From the NCBI RefSeq assembly GCF_900109285.1, contig NZ_FNZQ01000003.1, positions 298,962 through 362,961 of the forward strand: 64,000 bases of DNA. The letters are read 5' to 3'. Shown here piece after piece: positions 38,761-47,448 of the stretch (positions within the stretch are counted from its first letter, which is position 1; each line of letters begins with the position of its first letter). Below the pieces are notes generated by a model that was not told the origin of the DNA, did no database searches, and saw only the letters and a list, made by a program, of their open reading frames with translations. Origin of the DNA: Jannaschia helgolandensis (lineage in GTDB: Bacteria > Pseudomonadota > Alphaproteobacteria > Rhodobacterales > Rhodobacteraceae). The translations under genes were made by a program, and so were the position numbers.

Positions 38761-38790
38761 AACGCCCCACCCCGCGAGGGGAGAGGCGTT
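38761..38790 (-). terminator. Terminator downstream of tRNA-Pro
   Basis: On the minus strand AACGCC...GGCGTT frames a GC-rich stem with a TCGC loop, followed by TTCGCTT. It starts seven bases after the tRNA CCA end and lies before the dcd start. Confidence 0.75.
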
Positions 38791-38796
38791 GCGATT

Positions 38797-38873
38797 TGGT
38801 CGGGCTAGCAGGACTCGAACCTGCGACCTTCCGTCCCCCAGACGGACGCGCTACCAGGCTGCGCCATAGCCCG
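38797..38873 (-). tRNA. tRNA-Pro (anticodon GGG)
   Basis: The 77-base sequence folds as a full cloverleaf. The acceptor stem is CGGGCTA/TAGCCCG, and the D arm is around GCGCAGCCTGGTAGCGC. The anticodon stem TCCGT/ACGGA encloses loop CTGGGGG, giving anticodon GGG. The T arm contains GGTTCGAGTCC. The discriminator is A and the CCA end is encoded. It reads Pro codons CCC and CCU. Confidence 0.95.
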
Positions 38874-38934
38874 ACTTCAGCGCCTTCATACGGCTTTCGC
38901 CGGGGCGCGCAAGCCGAAAGCTTTGCGATACCGG

Positions 38935-39756
38935 TCAGCTTTGGTCCCCGTCCGTCAGCTCTGCCTCGACCTCTTCGATAAGGCCACGCAGCTTGCGAAC
39001 GATCCGGCGGAATTTGCGATGATCCGAAGGTGACAGCACCGGAACATAGACCGTCGAACCGGTGATACCCCGTGGGGGAGGCGTTGTCGCCGGCGGCGCG
39101 ACCTTCGATGGTGTCGCATGCGGTTTGCGTTCGACGCCCCGCTCCTCTTTCGGATCCGCCGGTGGATCAGGGTCCGGTTCGGGGGCGGCAGGCATCTCGA
39201 TCACATCCGGCTGCGACGGCTTCTCGGGCGCGTCCGGCGGCAGGTCGGACGGTTGCACAGACTCGACCTCTTCGCCTGGCTGGTCCGGCATCTGGTCCGC
39301 ATCGATGTCCTGCTCGCCGGGTTGATCCGCACCCGCAGGCTCGCCTTTATCCGGGGGGGCGGGCACCGGTTTCGGCGTCGTCCGGTCGAAGGCCAGAACG
39401 CGACCGGTCTCGGCATCTTCGCCGCTGCGGATAACGCGACGGGGTCGCGCCGGAGAGGTTGTCTCGACCGTCTCCAGTTCGGGAGACAACTCCATCACCA
39501 CCTTGATGCCGTCATCGTCGATCTTCTGGCTGACGCCCCGGATGGTCAGACCCTGATCGTGCAGCATCACCTTGATGCCCCCCAGCAGGCGCATATCCTC
39601 GGGCCGGTAATAACGTCGTCCGCCCGCGCCCTTGACCGGCGCGATCTGGCTGAACTTCGATTCCCAGAACCTCAGGACATGCGTCGGCACACCCAGCCAG
39701 TCCGCCACTTCGCGGATCGTACGGAACGCGCCGTCTGATTTTTCAGGGCCTGCCAA
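38935..39756 (-). CDS. MerR family transcriptional regulator
   Basis: The 273-residue protein has an N-terminal MerR winged helix ([20 protein letters not shown] and [20 protein letters not shown]). A long, acidic, Pro-rich disordered middle (about residues 110-225) follows, with a conserved C-terminal helix ([20 protein letters not shown]). It lacks the Cys ligands of metal sensors. The ihfA-merR-tRNA-Pro order is conserved in Rhodobacterales, but the target genes are unknown. It follows ihfA after three bases. Confidence 0.9.
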   Translation of the reverse strand: MAGPEKSDGAFRTIREVADWLGVPTHVLRFWESKFSQIAPVKGAGGRRYYRPEDMRLLGGIKVMLHDQGLTIRGVSQKIDDDGIKVVMELSPELETVETTSPARPRRVIRSGEDAETGRVLAFDRTTPKPVPAPPDKGEPAGADQPGEQDIDADQMPDQPGEEVESVQPSDLPPDAPEKPSQPDVIEMPAAPEPDPDPPADPKEERGVERKPHATPSKVAPPATTPPPRGITGSTVYVPVLSPSDHRKFRRIVRKLRGLIEEVEAELTDGDQS

Positions 39757-39759
39757 GAG

Positions 39760-40071
39760 TCAGCGCTTCCTGGTGGCGTTCCCGACAGCAACGCGGTCCT
39801 TCATCAGGTGCGATGGACGGAAGGTCAGTACGCGGCGAGGCGGAATCGGTGCCTCTTCGCCGGTCTTCGGATTGCGGCCCACGCGGGCCGATTTGTCACG
39901 GGTCGAAAACGTGCCGAACCCCGACACCTTCACTTGTTGCCCGTTGACCAGAGCGTCCGAGACATGCTGCAGAATCTGCCCGACCAAAGCCGCGCTTTCA
40001 TTACGACTCAGCCCGACATTGCGGAAAACAGCTTCACTCAGATCCATGCGTGTCAGCGTTTTGTCAGTCAT
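39760..40071 (-). CDS. ihfA: Integration host factor subunit alpha
   Basis: IhfA pairs with IhfB to bend DNA at specific sites in transcription, replication and recombination. The 103-residue protein begins [20 protein letters not shown]. It contains the HU/IHF beta-arm region [20 protein letters not shown] with the intercalating Pro in [18 protein letters not shown]. It is the fourth gene of the rpmF-plsX-fabH-ihfA-merR run; the 168-base gap from fabH may hold its own promoter. Confidence 0.96.
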   Translation of the reverse strand: MTDKTLTRMDLSEAVFRNVGLSRNESAALVGQILQHVSDALVNGQQVKVSGFGTFSTRDKSARVGRNPKTGEEAPIPPRRVLTFRPSHLMKDRVAVGNATRKR

Positions 40072-40239
40072 GAATATCCTCGATTTCGAAATTGGTTCTT
40101 CCGCATCCTGCGCAAGCTTTGGGCCTTGGCAGAAAACAAGTCAACGAGAGGGGGTTGCAGGGCGAAGTTCATGCAAAAGACCGCCAGTTGTCGGCGTATC
40201 CGGAAAATTAGAAAGGTGCAATGTCATCCGGGGGTTAGG

Positions 40240-41211
40240 TTACCATCGCAGCAGAACGGCCCCCCAGGCCAGGCCACCACCGATCGCTTCCGTTACGACA
40301 AGTTGACCGGGGCGCAACTGGCCTTCGGCCTTGGCGACCGACATGGCGAGGGGAATCGATGCGGCCGAGGTATTGCCGTGGTCCTGCACCGTGACCACGA
40401 TCTTGTCCATCGGCAGGCCCAGTTTGCGGGCGGTTCCGGTGATGATGCGGATATTGGCCTGGTGCGGCACGACGCGGTCGATATCTTCTGCTGTCACTCC
40501 GGCCTTTTCCATCACCGCCAAGGTGGTCTGCGCCAGTTTATCGACGGCGTGGCGGAAGACTTCCTTGCCCGCCATCATCAGATGGCCCGTGGTCTGCGAT
40601 GACGACACGCCGCCGGAAACCTGAAGAATATCCCTGTATCGTCCATCGGAGTTCAGATCGGTCGCCAGGATACCCCGGTCTTCGACGGTACCGTCGCCCT
40701 CGGCCGCTTCCAGAATCAGCGCGCCTGCACCATCGCCGAACAGTACACAGGTGCCCCGATCCTCCCAGTTCATGATCCGGCTGAAGGTTTCCGCCCCGAT
40801 CACCAGAATGCGCTTTGCCTGACCTGATTGAATCATCGCGTTGGCATTGGCCAGGGCAAAGACAAACCCGGCGCAGACCGCCTGGACGTCGAAGGCGAAG
40901 CCACGTGTCATGCCAAGCCCGGCCTGAACGATGGTCGCTGTCGCCGGAAACGTCAGATCGGGCGTTGAGGTGGCGAGGATGATGGAGTCGATGTCATCCG
41001 CAACCAGTCCTGCATCGTCAAGTGCGGCGCGGGCCGCCCGGATGGCCAAGTCTGAAGTGGTCTGACCCTCGGCCGCGAAATGCCGCCGCTCGATTCCGGA
41101 CCGGGAGACGATCCACTCGTTCGATGTGTCCAGAAAAGATGTGAACCAGTCGTTCGGCACGACCCGTTCGGGCAGATAATGGCCAATGCCACGGACCTGC
41201 GCGCGGATCAT
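40240..41211 (-). CDS. fabH: 3-oxoacyl-ACP synthase III
   Basis: FabH (KAS III) starts fatty-acid synthesis by condensing acetyl-CoA with malonyl-ACP. The 323-residue protein has the full Cys-His-Asn triad: Cys in DVQAVCAGFVFALAN, His in VPHQANIRII and Asn in QDHGNTSAASIPLA. The ATG overlaps the plsX stop by four bases. fabH and plsX together feed acyl chains to phospholipid and LPS synthesis. Confidence 0.96.
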   Translation of the reverse strand: MIRAQVRGIGHYLPERVVPNDWFTSFLDTSNEWIVSRSGIERRHFAAEGQTTSDLAIRAARAALDDAGLVADDIDSIILATSTPDLTFPATATIVQAGLGMTRGFAFDVQAVCAGFVFALANANAMIQSGQAKRILVIGAETFSRIMNWEDRGTCVLFGDGAGALILEAAEGDGTVEDRGILATDLNSDGRYRDILQVSGGVSSSQTTGHLMMAGKEVFRHAVDKLAQTTLAVMEKAGVTAEDIDRVVPHQANIRIITGTARKLGLPMDKIVVTVQDHGNTSAASIPLAMSVAKAEGQLRPGQLVVTEAIGGGLAWGAVLLRW

Positions 41212-42305
41212 GTCTCTGCCTCGGGGGCGGTCTGTTCCAGCGTGGCTGTCGCGGCAGCGACGCGTGCCTTCAGGCGTTCGCTGAACCCAGCTTCCGAGAG
41301 GTTCCAGGCCAGCCCGACAGCCGCTGCGATGCCGGTCTCATCCGCCGATCCGTGGGATTTCACGACCGTACCGTTCAGGCCCAGAAAGACGCCGCCGTTG
41401 ACCCGGCGTGGATCGATGCGGCGCGACAGGCGCTTGAGAGAGGACATCGCCAACAGGGCCGCGACCTTGGAGAGGGGCGTGGCGCGGAACGCCTCGGCCA
41501 GCATGTCGCGGACGAAACGGGCCGTGCCTTCGCCGGTTTTCAACGCGACATTGCCGGTGAATCCGTCGGTCACGATCACATCGACGCGGTCGCCCGGAAT
41601 ATCGCCGCCCTCGACGAAACCCACGAAATCGAATCCGTTGTCGACCGCGACTTTTTCGATGCGATCGTGCGCATCCTTCAGCTCGGTCCGGCCCTTGTTT
41701 TCTTCTGTGCCGACATTCAGCAAGCCGACGCGGGGACGATCCAGTCCCAGCCCGTTGCGGGCATAGGACATGCCCATCAGCGCATATTGCACAAGATCTT
41801 CGGCGTCGGCTCTGATATCGGCCCCGACGTCCAGCATCACGTTGAAACCCGACGGGTTGCGCGACGGCCAGAGGATCGCGATCGCGGGGCGATTCACACC
41901 CGGCAGCTTGCGCAGGCGGATCGTCGACACCGCCATCAGCGCACCGGTGTTGCCGCAGCTGACGCAGACAGTGGCTTCGCCCGACTTGACGGCTTCGACG
42001 GCGGACCACATCGACGTGTCCCTGCCGGTGCGAAGAACCTGCGACGGTTTGTCGGTCATGGCGACGATGTCATCGGCATGGCGCACGGTGCAATGATCGG
42101 ACAGGCCGCGACGCTTGGCAATCAGCGCATCCAGGGTCGGCTTGTCGCCGTGAACGATGAAACGGATAGCAGGGATTTTCTTGACCGCGAGGGCAAGCCC
42201 GGAGACCACGGCTTCGGGGCCAAGATCGCCTCCCATGGCGTCGATGGACAGCACGCCGGTGGCCGCTGCATCGCGGATAGGGGCCATGCCGGTCTTATCC
42301 GACAT
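41208..42305 (-). CDS. plsX: Phosphate acyltransferase PlsX
   Basis: PlsX makes acyl-phosphate from acyl-ACP for glycerol-3-phosphate acylation by PlsY. The 365 residues include LSIDAMGGDLGPEAVVSG near the start, VSCGNTGALMAVSTIRLRKL, LDVGADIRADAEDLVQYA and VTDGFTGNVALKTGEG. It follows rpmF after 34 bases and overlaps fabH. This rpmF-plsX-fabH order is conserved across proteobacteria. Confidence 0.96.
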   Translation of the reverse strand: MSDKTGMAPIRDAAATGVLSIDAMGGDLGPEAVVSGLALAVKKIPAIRFIVHGDKPTLDALIAKRRGLSDHCTVRHADDIVAMTDKPSQVLRTGRDTSMWSAVEAVKSGEATVCVSCGNTGALMAVSTIRLRKLPGVNRPAIAILWPSRNPSGFNVMLDVGADIRADAEDLVQYALMGMSYARNGLGLDRPRVGLLNVGTEENKGRTELKDAHDRIEKVAVDNGFDFVGFVEGGDIPGDRVDVIVTDGFTGNVALKTGEGTARFVRDMLAEAFRATPLSKVAALLAMSSLKRLSRRIDPRRVNGGVFLGLNGTVVKSHGSADETGIAAAVGLAWNLSEAGFSERLKARVAAATATLEQTAPEAET

Positions 42306-42339
42306 GAATCGCCCCCTTCCTTACCTTGTGCGACACCGA

Positions 42340-42543
42340 TCAGGCGACGTCGTCATCCAGATCAACGGCATCCGCCGCAATGACTTCGCGGTCGGCATAG
42401 TGGCCGCAGGCACCGCAAACGTGATGCGGGCGCTTCAGCTCGCCGCAGTTGGGGCATTCGGCCGGATTGCCGGGCACGAGAAAATCGTGCGAGCGCCGGT
42501 TGTTGCGGCGGGACTTGGTGATCTTGTTCTGCGGAACAGCCAT
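42340..42543 (-). CDS. rpmF: 50S ribosomal protein L32
   Basis: L32 is a small zinc-ribbon-like ribosomal protein. The 67 residues begin [20 protein letters not shown], the family start. Zinc-binding cysteines appear in [20 protein letters not shown]. It leads the rpmF-plsX-fabH-ihfA operon. The usual upstream neighbour yceD lies 530 bases away, with a small plus-strand ORF between them. Confidence 0.97.
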   Translation of the reverse strand: MAVPQNKITKSRRNNRRSHDFLVPGNPAECPNCGELKRPHHVCGACGHYADREVIAADAVDLDDDVA

Positions 42544-42895
42544 GGCTCAACCTCGGTCTAACTGAAACAGGGGTATCGACGCCCCCGGGTATCTGTGAAT
42601 CTTGCCTGCGGTCCCTAGTGGCATTCGCGCGAAGGGTCCAGCGCTTTCCGGGCGTTCCCGACCGGAGCGCGCGTCATACAGTCATTGCAGCAAAATGCAA
42701 GGGCGACCCGGCGGCTTGAAATAATGCCGCAGAATCATCCGGCTCGATGGTCCGCGTGAATTTCACACATCGGGTCTCTCGAAATGATCAGGCGCGATTT
42801 TGCAACTTTTGTGGTATATTGAACGTCTATGTATGTATCCGCCGCCGCTTCAGCGGCCCGGCCAACTGGCCACCCACCCGTGAAGGAGCGCAAAG
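42544..42895. other. Intergenic region upstream of rpmF and of the small secreted ORF
   Basis: These 352 bases separate the divergently read rpmF and the 51-residue ORF, so they should hold both promoters. On the plus strand an A/T-rich patch with TATATT at 42815-42820 could be a -10 element, but no good -35 is at the right distance. I see no further gene. Confidence 0.45.
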
Positions 42896-43051
42896 ATGCG
42901 CCACATCCCGCTTATACTTACCCTCATCGCAGCCCCTGTTCTGATCCTCGGGCTGGCAACTGCCGACGTCACGCCGAACCGCGACTTCAATACGCATTTC
43001 ACACCCGACCGCATGATCGAAATAGAAGCGATGCTGACGGTCGCCAGCTAA
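42896..43051 (+). CDS. Small secreted or membrane-anchored peptide (51 residues)
   Basis: The short frame starts MRHIPLILTLIAAPVLILGL, a strong signal peptide or membrane helix with a plausible cleavage at LATA-DVTP. It ends with the soluble tail TPNRDFNTHFTPDRMIEIEA before MLTVAS. A clear ribosome site, GAAGGAG, lies seven bases before the ATG. I do not recognise the family. It sits on the plus strand between the divergent rpmF and the convergent yceD genes. Confidence 0.6.
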   Translation: MRHIPLILTLIAAPVLILGLATADVTPNRDFNTHFTPDRMIEIEAMLTVAS

Positions 43052-43073
43052 GTCGGCGATCCCGAAGGCTGCG

Positions 43074-43616
43074 TCATTCGCCGCCTTCCATTCGCGCCTT
43101 CAATGCGGCCAGACCCGCGAACGGCTTGACGGCTTCGTCGCTTAACGGCTCGGCTCCAGGTGGCTGGACAGTCAGATCAATGTCTTCCGCCCCCTCGGCG
43201 CGGGGAAATTCCGGGATCATCAACGCCAGCGCCTCCTCCAGTACATCTCCCAGATCCAGAACCTTCGGCAGAGGCTCCAGACTGTCGTCTTCCGGCATCT
43301 CGACCTCTTCGCCTTCAGGCGTCGTCAGGTCGGGAGTATAGCGGCGGACGACCGGCTCATCGATGCGGGTGACAACGGGTTCCGTGGTGACGCGGCACGG
43401 TTGCACCACCGTCGCGCCCAGCTTGCCGGTCAGCGTCCAGTCGCGTCCCGGTCCGGGCGAAAGCTCAACATCCAGCAGAACCTTGCGAAACGCATCGACG
43501 TCCAGACGATCGGCCAACGCCTCAAGCTGTCCTACGTCGGGGACAAGGCGTATACGCGAAACCTTGCGTTGCGGCATGTCGGCAAAGCGGACGGGATGGG
43601 ACAGAACGGGTTTCAT
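43074..43616 (-). CDS. yceD: YceD/DUF177 family protein
   Basis: The 180-residue acidic protein belongs to the DUF177/YceD family, which is almost always encoded next to rpmF; in plants and bacteria relatives affect 23S rRNA processing. The core is WTLTGKLGATVVQPCRVTTE followed by acidic loops and the conserved LDLGDVLEEALALMIPEFPR. The ATG at 43616 (MKPVLSHPVRFADMP) is preferred over one twelve codons upstream. It reads towards rpmF, with the small plus-strand ORF between. Confidence 0.88.
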   Translation of the reverse strand: MKPVLSHPVRFADMPQRKVSRIRLVPDVGQLEALADRLDVDAFRKVLLDVELSPGPGRDWTLTGKLGATVVQPCRVTTEPVVTRIDEPVVRRYTPDLTTPEGEEVEMPEDDSLEPLPKVLDLGDVLEEALALMIPEFPRAEGAEDIDLTVQPPGAEPLSDEAVKPFAGLAALKARMEGGE

Positions 43617-43746
43617 AACAGGCAGACCAGTTTGATGGCGACACGCACCCACCCTTGATGGAGCAGGCGTGGACGGTTAAGCCATATTCCGAATGGTTCC
43701 TCCGGGCAACGGGGGGCTGCGGGACATGGGCGATAAGGGGCTGGCA

Positions 43747-44202
43747 ATGGGCAAGATCGTAAAGGCGCTGTGCGCGGCCCTTCTTATGGTGGGCCTGTCT
43801 GCCTGCGCCGCGACGTATCGCAATCATGGATATGTCCCGACAGAGGTCGATCTTCAGTCGCTTGTCGTAGGACGGGACACCCGCGCCACTGTCGAGCAGA
43901 CCATCGGTCGACCGTCCACCAACGGGGTAGAGCGGGACGATTCCTGGTATTATATCCAGAGCCGGGTCAAGAATTTTGCCTATCGGGCACCCAAGGTAGA
44001 AAGCCGGGAACTGGTCGCGATCAGCTTTTCCGAAAACGGCACACTGGCCAATATCGAACGCTTCGGGCTGGAGCGGGGCCGGGTCGTCCCGCTGTCGCGG
44101 CGCGTGACCGAAACCTCGATTCGCGACTTTGGCCTGATCCAGCAGATCATCCGTAACTTCGGCCGCATCAATGTCGGCCAGACGCTGGACGATAGTCCCT
44201 GA
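43747..44202 (+). CDS. bamE: Outer-membrane assembly factor BamE (SmpA/OmlA)
   Basis: BamE is a lipoprotein of the beta-barrel assembly machine. The 151-residue precursor has a lipoprotein signal with lipobox GLSAC at residues 16-20. The mature SmpA/OmlA domain contains LVVGRDTRATVEQTIGRPST and DSWYYIQSRVKNFAYRAP. The start at 43747 follows AAGGGG; an ATG at 43726 would add seven residues. It is divergent from yceD, a pairing conserved in Rhodobacterales. Confidence 0.92.
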   Translation: MGKIVKALCAALLMVGLSACAATYRNHGYVPTEVDLQSLVVGRDTRATVEQTIGRPSTNGVERDDSWYYIQSRVKNFAYRAPKVESRELVAISFSENGTLANIERFGLERGRVVPLSRRVTETSIRDFGLIQQIIRNFGRINVGQTLDDSP

Positions 44203-44304
44203 CATGGCGACCCGTCCTATCCGTTATGTGACACGGACAGGGCAGGTCTGGCACCGGTTCCTGTCGTCCAGGACGCCTTTGCGACGCCCCGTTCAGAACG
44301 CGAT

Positions 44305-44706
44305 CTAGTCCTCTGCCTCGAACGCCAGGGCGACACCGTTGATGCAATAGCGCAGGCCGGTCGGCTGCGGCCCGTCGGGGAACACATGCCCCAGATGGCC
44401 GTCGCAGCGGGCGCAATGCACTTCGGTCCGCTTCATGAACCACGAATTGTCCACGCTTTCATCCACGGTTTCGGATTGCACGCCATCGACCGGCTGCCAG
44501 AATGACGGCCATCCGGTCCCGCTCTCGAACTTGTGCGCCTGATCGAACAGCGGTGCACCACACCCCTTGCAGCGATAGGTCCCGGCACCCTTTGGGAAAT
44601 CCTCGTGCGTGCCGGCACGCTCGGTCCCGTGACCGCGCAGGACCTTGAAGGCCTCGGGTCCCAGTTGCTCTTTCCACTCCGCGTCCGACTTGACGACCTT
44701 GTCCAT
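44305..44706 (-). CDS. msrB: Peptide-methionine (R)-S-oxide reductase
   Basis: MsrB repairs methionine-R-sulfoxide in proteins. The 133-residue enzyme has two CxxC zinc pairs (YRCKGCGAPLF and CARCDGHLGHVF) and the substrate loop ESGTGWPSFWQPVDG. The catalytic Cys lies in GLRYCINGVAL. The start ATG at 44706 gives MDKVVKSDAEWKEQL. It is convergent with bamE and divergent from the acyltransferase gene. Confidence 0.95.
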   Translation of the reverse strand: MDKVVKSDAEWKEQLGPEAFKVLRGHGTERAGTHEDFPKGAGTYRCKGCGAPLFDQAHKFESGTGWPSFWQPVDGVQSETVDESVDNSWFMKRTEVHCARCDGHLGHVFPDGPQPTGLRYCINGVALAFEAED

Positions 44707-44795
44707 TGTGCATGCCTTTCCGTGGACACCGCGAAGGTGCGGTGCGAGACTTGATCTAGGCGCGCGACACCCTTGCGCCAAGCCCGGAGGCTACG

Positions 44796-45467
44796 GTGAA
44801 CATCAAGGCAGGACGCTGGCGGGCGCGTATCGTGTCTTTGGCACAGGCAGAGGCTGCATTGGACCTTCGGGCGCGGGTTTTTCGGTCAGGGGCCTGCGAT
44901 GCCGATGCTTACGATGCGCAGGCCAGGCATCTTTTGATCGAGGATGCGACCGGTATCGCCGCCTGCGCCCGGCTGACCGTTCAGCGGGGCGCGGATGTCC
45001 TGACCGGATATACGGCACAACATTATGATCTGTCTGCCTTTTCGGCAGGTTTCGCCTCGGCGCTCGAGGTTGGACGGGTCTGTCTTGCGCCCGAGTGCCG
45101 TGACCTGGACGTGCCGCGTCTTTTACTGGCATCGCTCGCCCGGATTGTCGGGGTCGAAGGGGCCGCCGTTCTTTATGGGTGTTCGTCCTTTCCGGCGAAT
45201 GGTGCAGGCATGGCGCGACTGGCCGACCGGCAGGCCCCAGATGCATGGGCCCCCCGCCGCAAAGCTCTCCTGACACAATCGCTGTCGCGGGTTCCCGGCC
45301 CGCTGCCGTCGCTGCTCCGGTCTTACCTGTCATTTGGCGCTGTGGTGTCCGATCATGCCGTTGTCGACCGCGACCTGGGAACCCTTCATGTCTTCACCGC
45401 GCTGCCCATCGAAGCAATCTCTCCCGGGCGTGCCCGGCTGCTGACTGGGATGCTGGACGCCGTTTGA
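44796..45467 (+). CDS. OlsB-like GNAT N-acyltransferase
   Basis: The 223-residue protein starts at GTG 44796 with GGAGG five bases upstream. It resembles the OlsB/hemolysin-like GNAT enzymes that transfer an acyl chain from ACP to ornithine in ornithine-lipid synthesis. Motifs include LDLRARVFR near the N-terminus and the core EVGRVCLAPECRDLDVPRLL with LASLARIV. A later part, VLYGCSSFPANGAGMARLAD, resembles the family's conserved GCxS segment. The partner OlsA is not adjacent, so ornithine lipid is an inference. Confidence 0.78.
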   Translation: MNIKAGRWRARIVSLAQAEAALDLRARVFRSGACDADAYDAQARHLLIEDATGIAACARLTVQRGADVLTGYTAQHYDLSAFSAGFASALEVGRVCLAPECRDLDVPRLLLASLARIVGVEGAAVLYGCSSFPANGAGMARLADRQAPDAWAPRRKALLTQSLSRVPGPLPSLLRSYLSFGAVVSDHAVVDRDLGTLHVFTALPIEAISPGRARLLTGMLDAV

Positions 45468-45524
45468 TCGGCGCCGGGCCACGGGCGATTGACCCTGCGC
45501 GCCCGCAGCGATAGGCGGCGCGAC

Positions 45525-47360
45525 ATGGCACGCGCACCCCTTCTTCAACTCTCCGACATTTCCCTCACGTTCGGGGGGGCACCGGTATTTTCCGAGCTTG
45601 GCCTCGTCGTCCAGCAAGGCGACCGCGTTGCCCTGGTGGGCCGCAACGGGTCGGGCAAATCGACCCTGATGAAGGTCATGGCCGGTCTGGTCGAATCCGA
45701 CAAGGGCACGCGCGTGTTATCCCCCGGAACATCGGTCGGATACATGGAGCAGGAGCCGGACCTGTCGGGTTTTGCGACCCTGGGCGACTATGCCACGTCG
45801 AACCTCGATCCATCGGAATCATGGCGTGTGGAGGCAGTGGCCGAAGGGTTGAAGCTGAACCTTGAAGCCGACCCCGAAGCCGCATCGGGCGGCGAATGTC
45901 GTCGTGCGGCTTTGGCGAAATTGCTGGCCGAGGCGCCGGAGCTGATGCTGTTGGACGAGCCGACGAATCATCTTGATATCGAAGCCATCGCCTGGCTGGA
46001 GACAGAGCTGAAATCGACCCGCGCGGCCTTTGTCCTGATCTCGCACGACCGCGCATTCCTTCGGTCGCTGACCCGCGCAACCCTCTGGATCGACCGTGGC
46101 ATGACCCGGCGTCAAGAGAAAGGTTTCGAAAGCTTCGAGGCCTGGCGCGACAAGACCTGGGAAGAGGAAGACCAGCAGCGGCACAAGCTGGACCGCAAGA
46201 TCAAGTCCGAGGCGCGCTGGGCCGTCGAAGGCATTTCGGCCCGCCGTAAACGCAATCAGGGCCGGGTCCGTGCACTGTCCGAACTGCGCGCCGAGCGATC
46301 GTCCCAGATTCGCCGCGCGGGAACCGCGGCTCTGGAACTGGATGCGGGGCAGGCCAGCGGTAAGCGTGTCATAGAGGCCCTTGATATAACGAAGTCTTTT
46401 GGCGAACAGCTGATCGTGCGCGACTTCAACCTGCGGGTGCTGCGGGGCGATCGGGTTGCGTTCGTCGGTCCGAACGGCGTTGGCAAGACGACCGTTCTGA
46501 AGATGCTTCTGGGCGAAGTGAAACCGGATGCGGGCAGCGTCAAGCTGGGCACCAATCTGGAAGTCGCGGTGTTCGATCAGGCGCGTGCCAAACTGGACCC
46601 GGATGCGACGCTTTGGGACTCGCTGACACTTGATCCGCTCCTCGGGGTTTCGGGGGCGAGTGACCAGGTGATGGTTCGCGGGACGCCGAAGCATGTGGCG
46701 GGATACCTGAAGGATTTTCTGTTTGATGACAAGCAGTTCAAGGCGCCGGTGAAGTCGCTTTCAGGGGGCGAGAAGGCGCGGCTTTTGCTGGCCCGGATCA
46801 TGGCGATGCCATCGAACCTTCTGGTTCTGGATGAACCGACGAACGACCTGGATATCGAGACGCTGGACTTGTTGCAGGACGTGCTGGGCGATTATGACGG
46901 CACCGTCCTTCTGGTCAGTCACGATCGGGATTTTCTGGACCGTGTGGCGACGCAGACCATCGCGATGGAAGGCAACGGGCGGGCGCAGGTCTATCCCGGC
47001 GGCTGGACCGACATGGTTGAACAACGCGGCGCAACTATCGAAAATAACACGGTAAAAGAAAAAACGGCGAAGCAGTCCGCAAGGGGTGGCGGGTCTGCAT
47101 CAGTGTCGAAAAAGACCGACAGCCTGACCTATACCGAACAGCACCGGCTGGACGAATTGCCCGCCGAGATCGCCCGGCTGGAAGCGGAGATCGCCAAGCT
47201 GGAAGAGTTGATGTCCGACCCCGAGCTGTTCACCAGCCAGCCCGCGAAATTTCAGAAGGCGACCGATGCACTGGTCGCGCGGCATGCCAGATTGGCGGCT
47301 GTCGAGGAAGAGTGGCTGACGTTGTCGGAACGGGCCGAATCCGACGCTGCCGCCGGTTAA
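45525..47360 (+). CDS. uup: ABC-F ATPase Uup
   Basis: The 611-residue soluble protein has two ABC domains: Walker A ALVGRNGSGKSTLMKV and FVGPNGVGKTTVLK, signatures ASGGECRR and LSGGEKARLL, and Walker B LMLLDEPTNHLD and LVLDEPTNDLD. It carries the Uup-specific C-terminal coiled-coil domain (TYTEQHRLDELPAEIARLEA). Uup acts on ribosomes and affects transposon excision and branched DNA in E. coli. The ATG at 45525 (MARAPLLQLSDISLTF) is preferred over 45489. A 37-base repeat lies 32 bases after the stop. Confidence 0.92.
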   Translation: MARAPLLQLSDISLTFGGAPVFSELGLVVQQGDRVALVGRNGSGKSTLMKVMAGLVESDKGTRVLSPGTSVGYMEQEPDLSGFATLGDYATSNLDPSESWRVEAVAEGLKLNLEADPEAASGGECRRAALAKLLAEAPELMLLDEPTNHLDIEAIAWLETELKSTRAAFVLISHDRAFLRSLTRATLWIDRGMTRRQEKGFESFEAWRDKTWEEEDQQRHKLDRKIKSEARWAVEGISARRKRNQGRVRALSELRAERSSQIRRAGTAALELDAGQASGKRVIEALDITKSFGEQLIVRDFNLRVLRGDRVAFVGPNGVGKTTVLKMLLGEVKPDAGSVKLGTNLEVAVFDQARAKLDPDATLWDSLTLDPLLGVSGASDQVMVRGTPKHVAGYLKDFLFDDKQFKAPVKSLSGGEKARLLLARIMAMPSNLLVLDEPTNDLDIETLDLLQDVLGDYDGTVLLVSHDRDFLDRVATQTIAMEGNGRAQVYPGGWTDMVEQRGATIENNTVKEKTAKQSARGGGSASVSKKTDSLTYTEQHRLDELPAEIARLEAEIAKLEELMSDPELFTSQPAKFQKATDALVARHARLAAVEEEWLTLSERAESDAAAG

Positions 47361-47392
47361 GAAAAACTTGTCTGACGGGCGGGCAAGCGGGG

Positions 47393-47429
47393 GTCACCCC
47401 CCGTGCACCCCCTGTACACCCCCCGTACA
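47393..47429 (+). repeat. 37-base GTAC/GTGCAC repeat, copy B
   Basis: This copy begins GTCACCCCCCGTGCAC and matches copy A at 7465-7501 (minus strand) at 36 of 37 positions. It lies 32 bases after the uup stop, in the same orientation relative to the ABC-F gene as copy A. Confidence 0.8.
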
Positions 47430-47448
47430 TACCGGTTTCTGCACTGGC

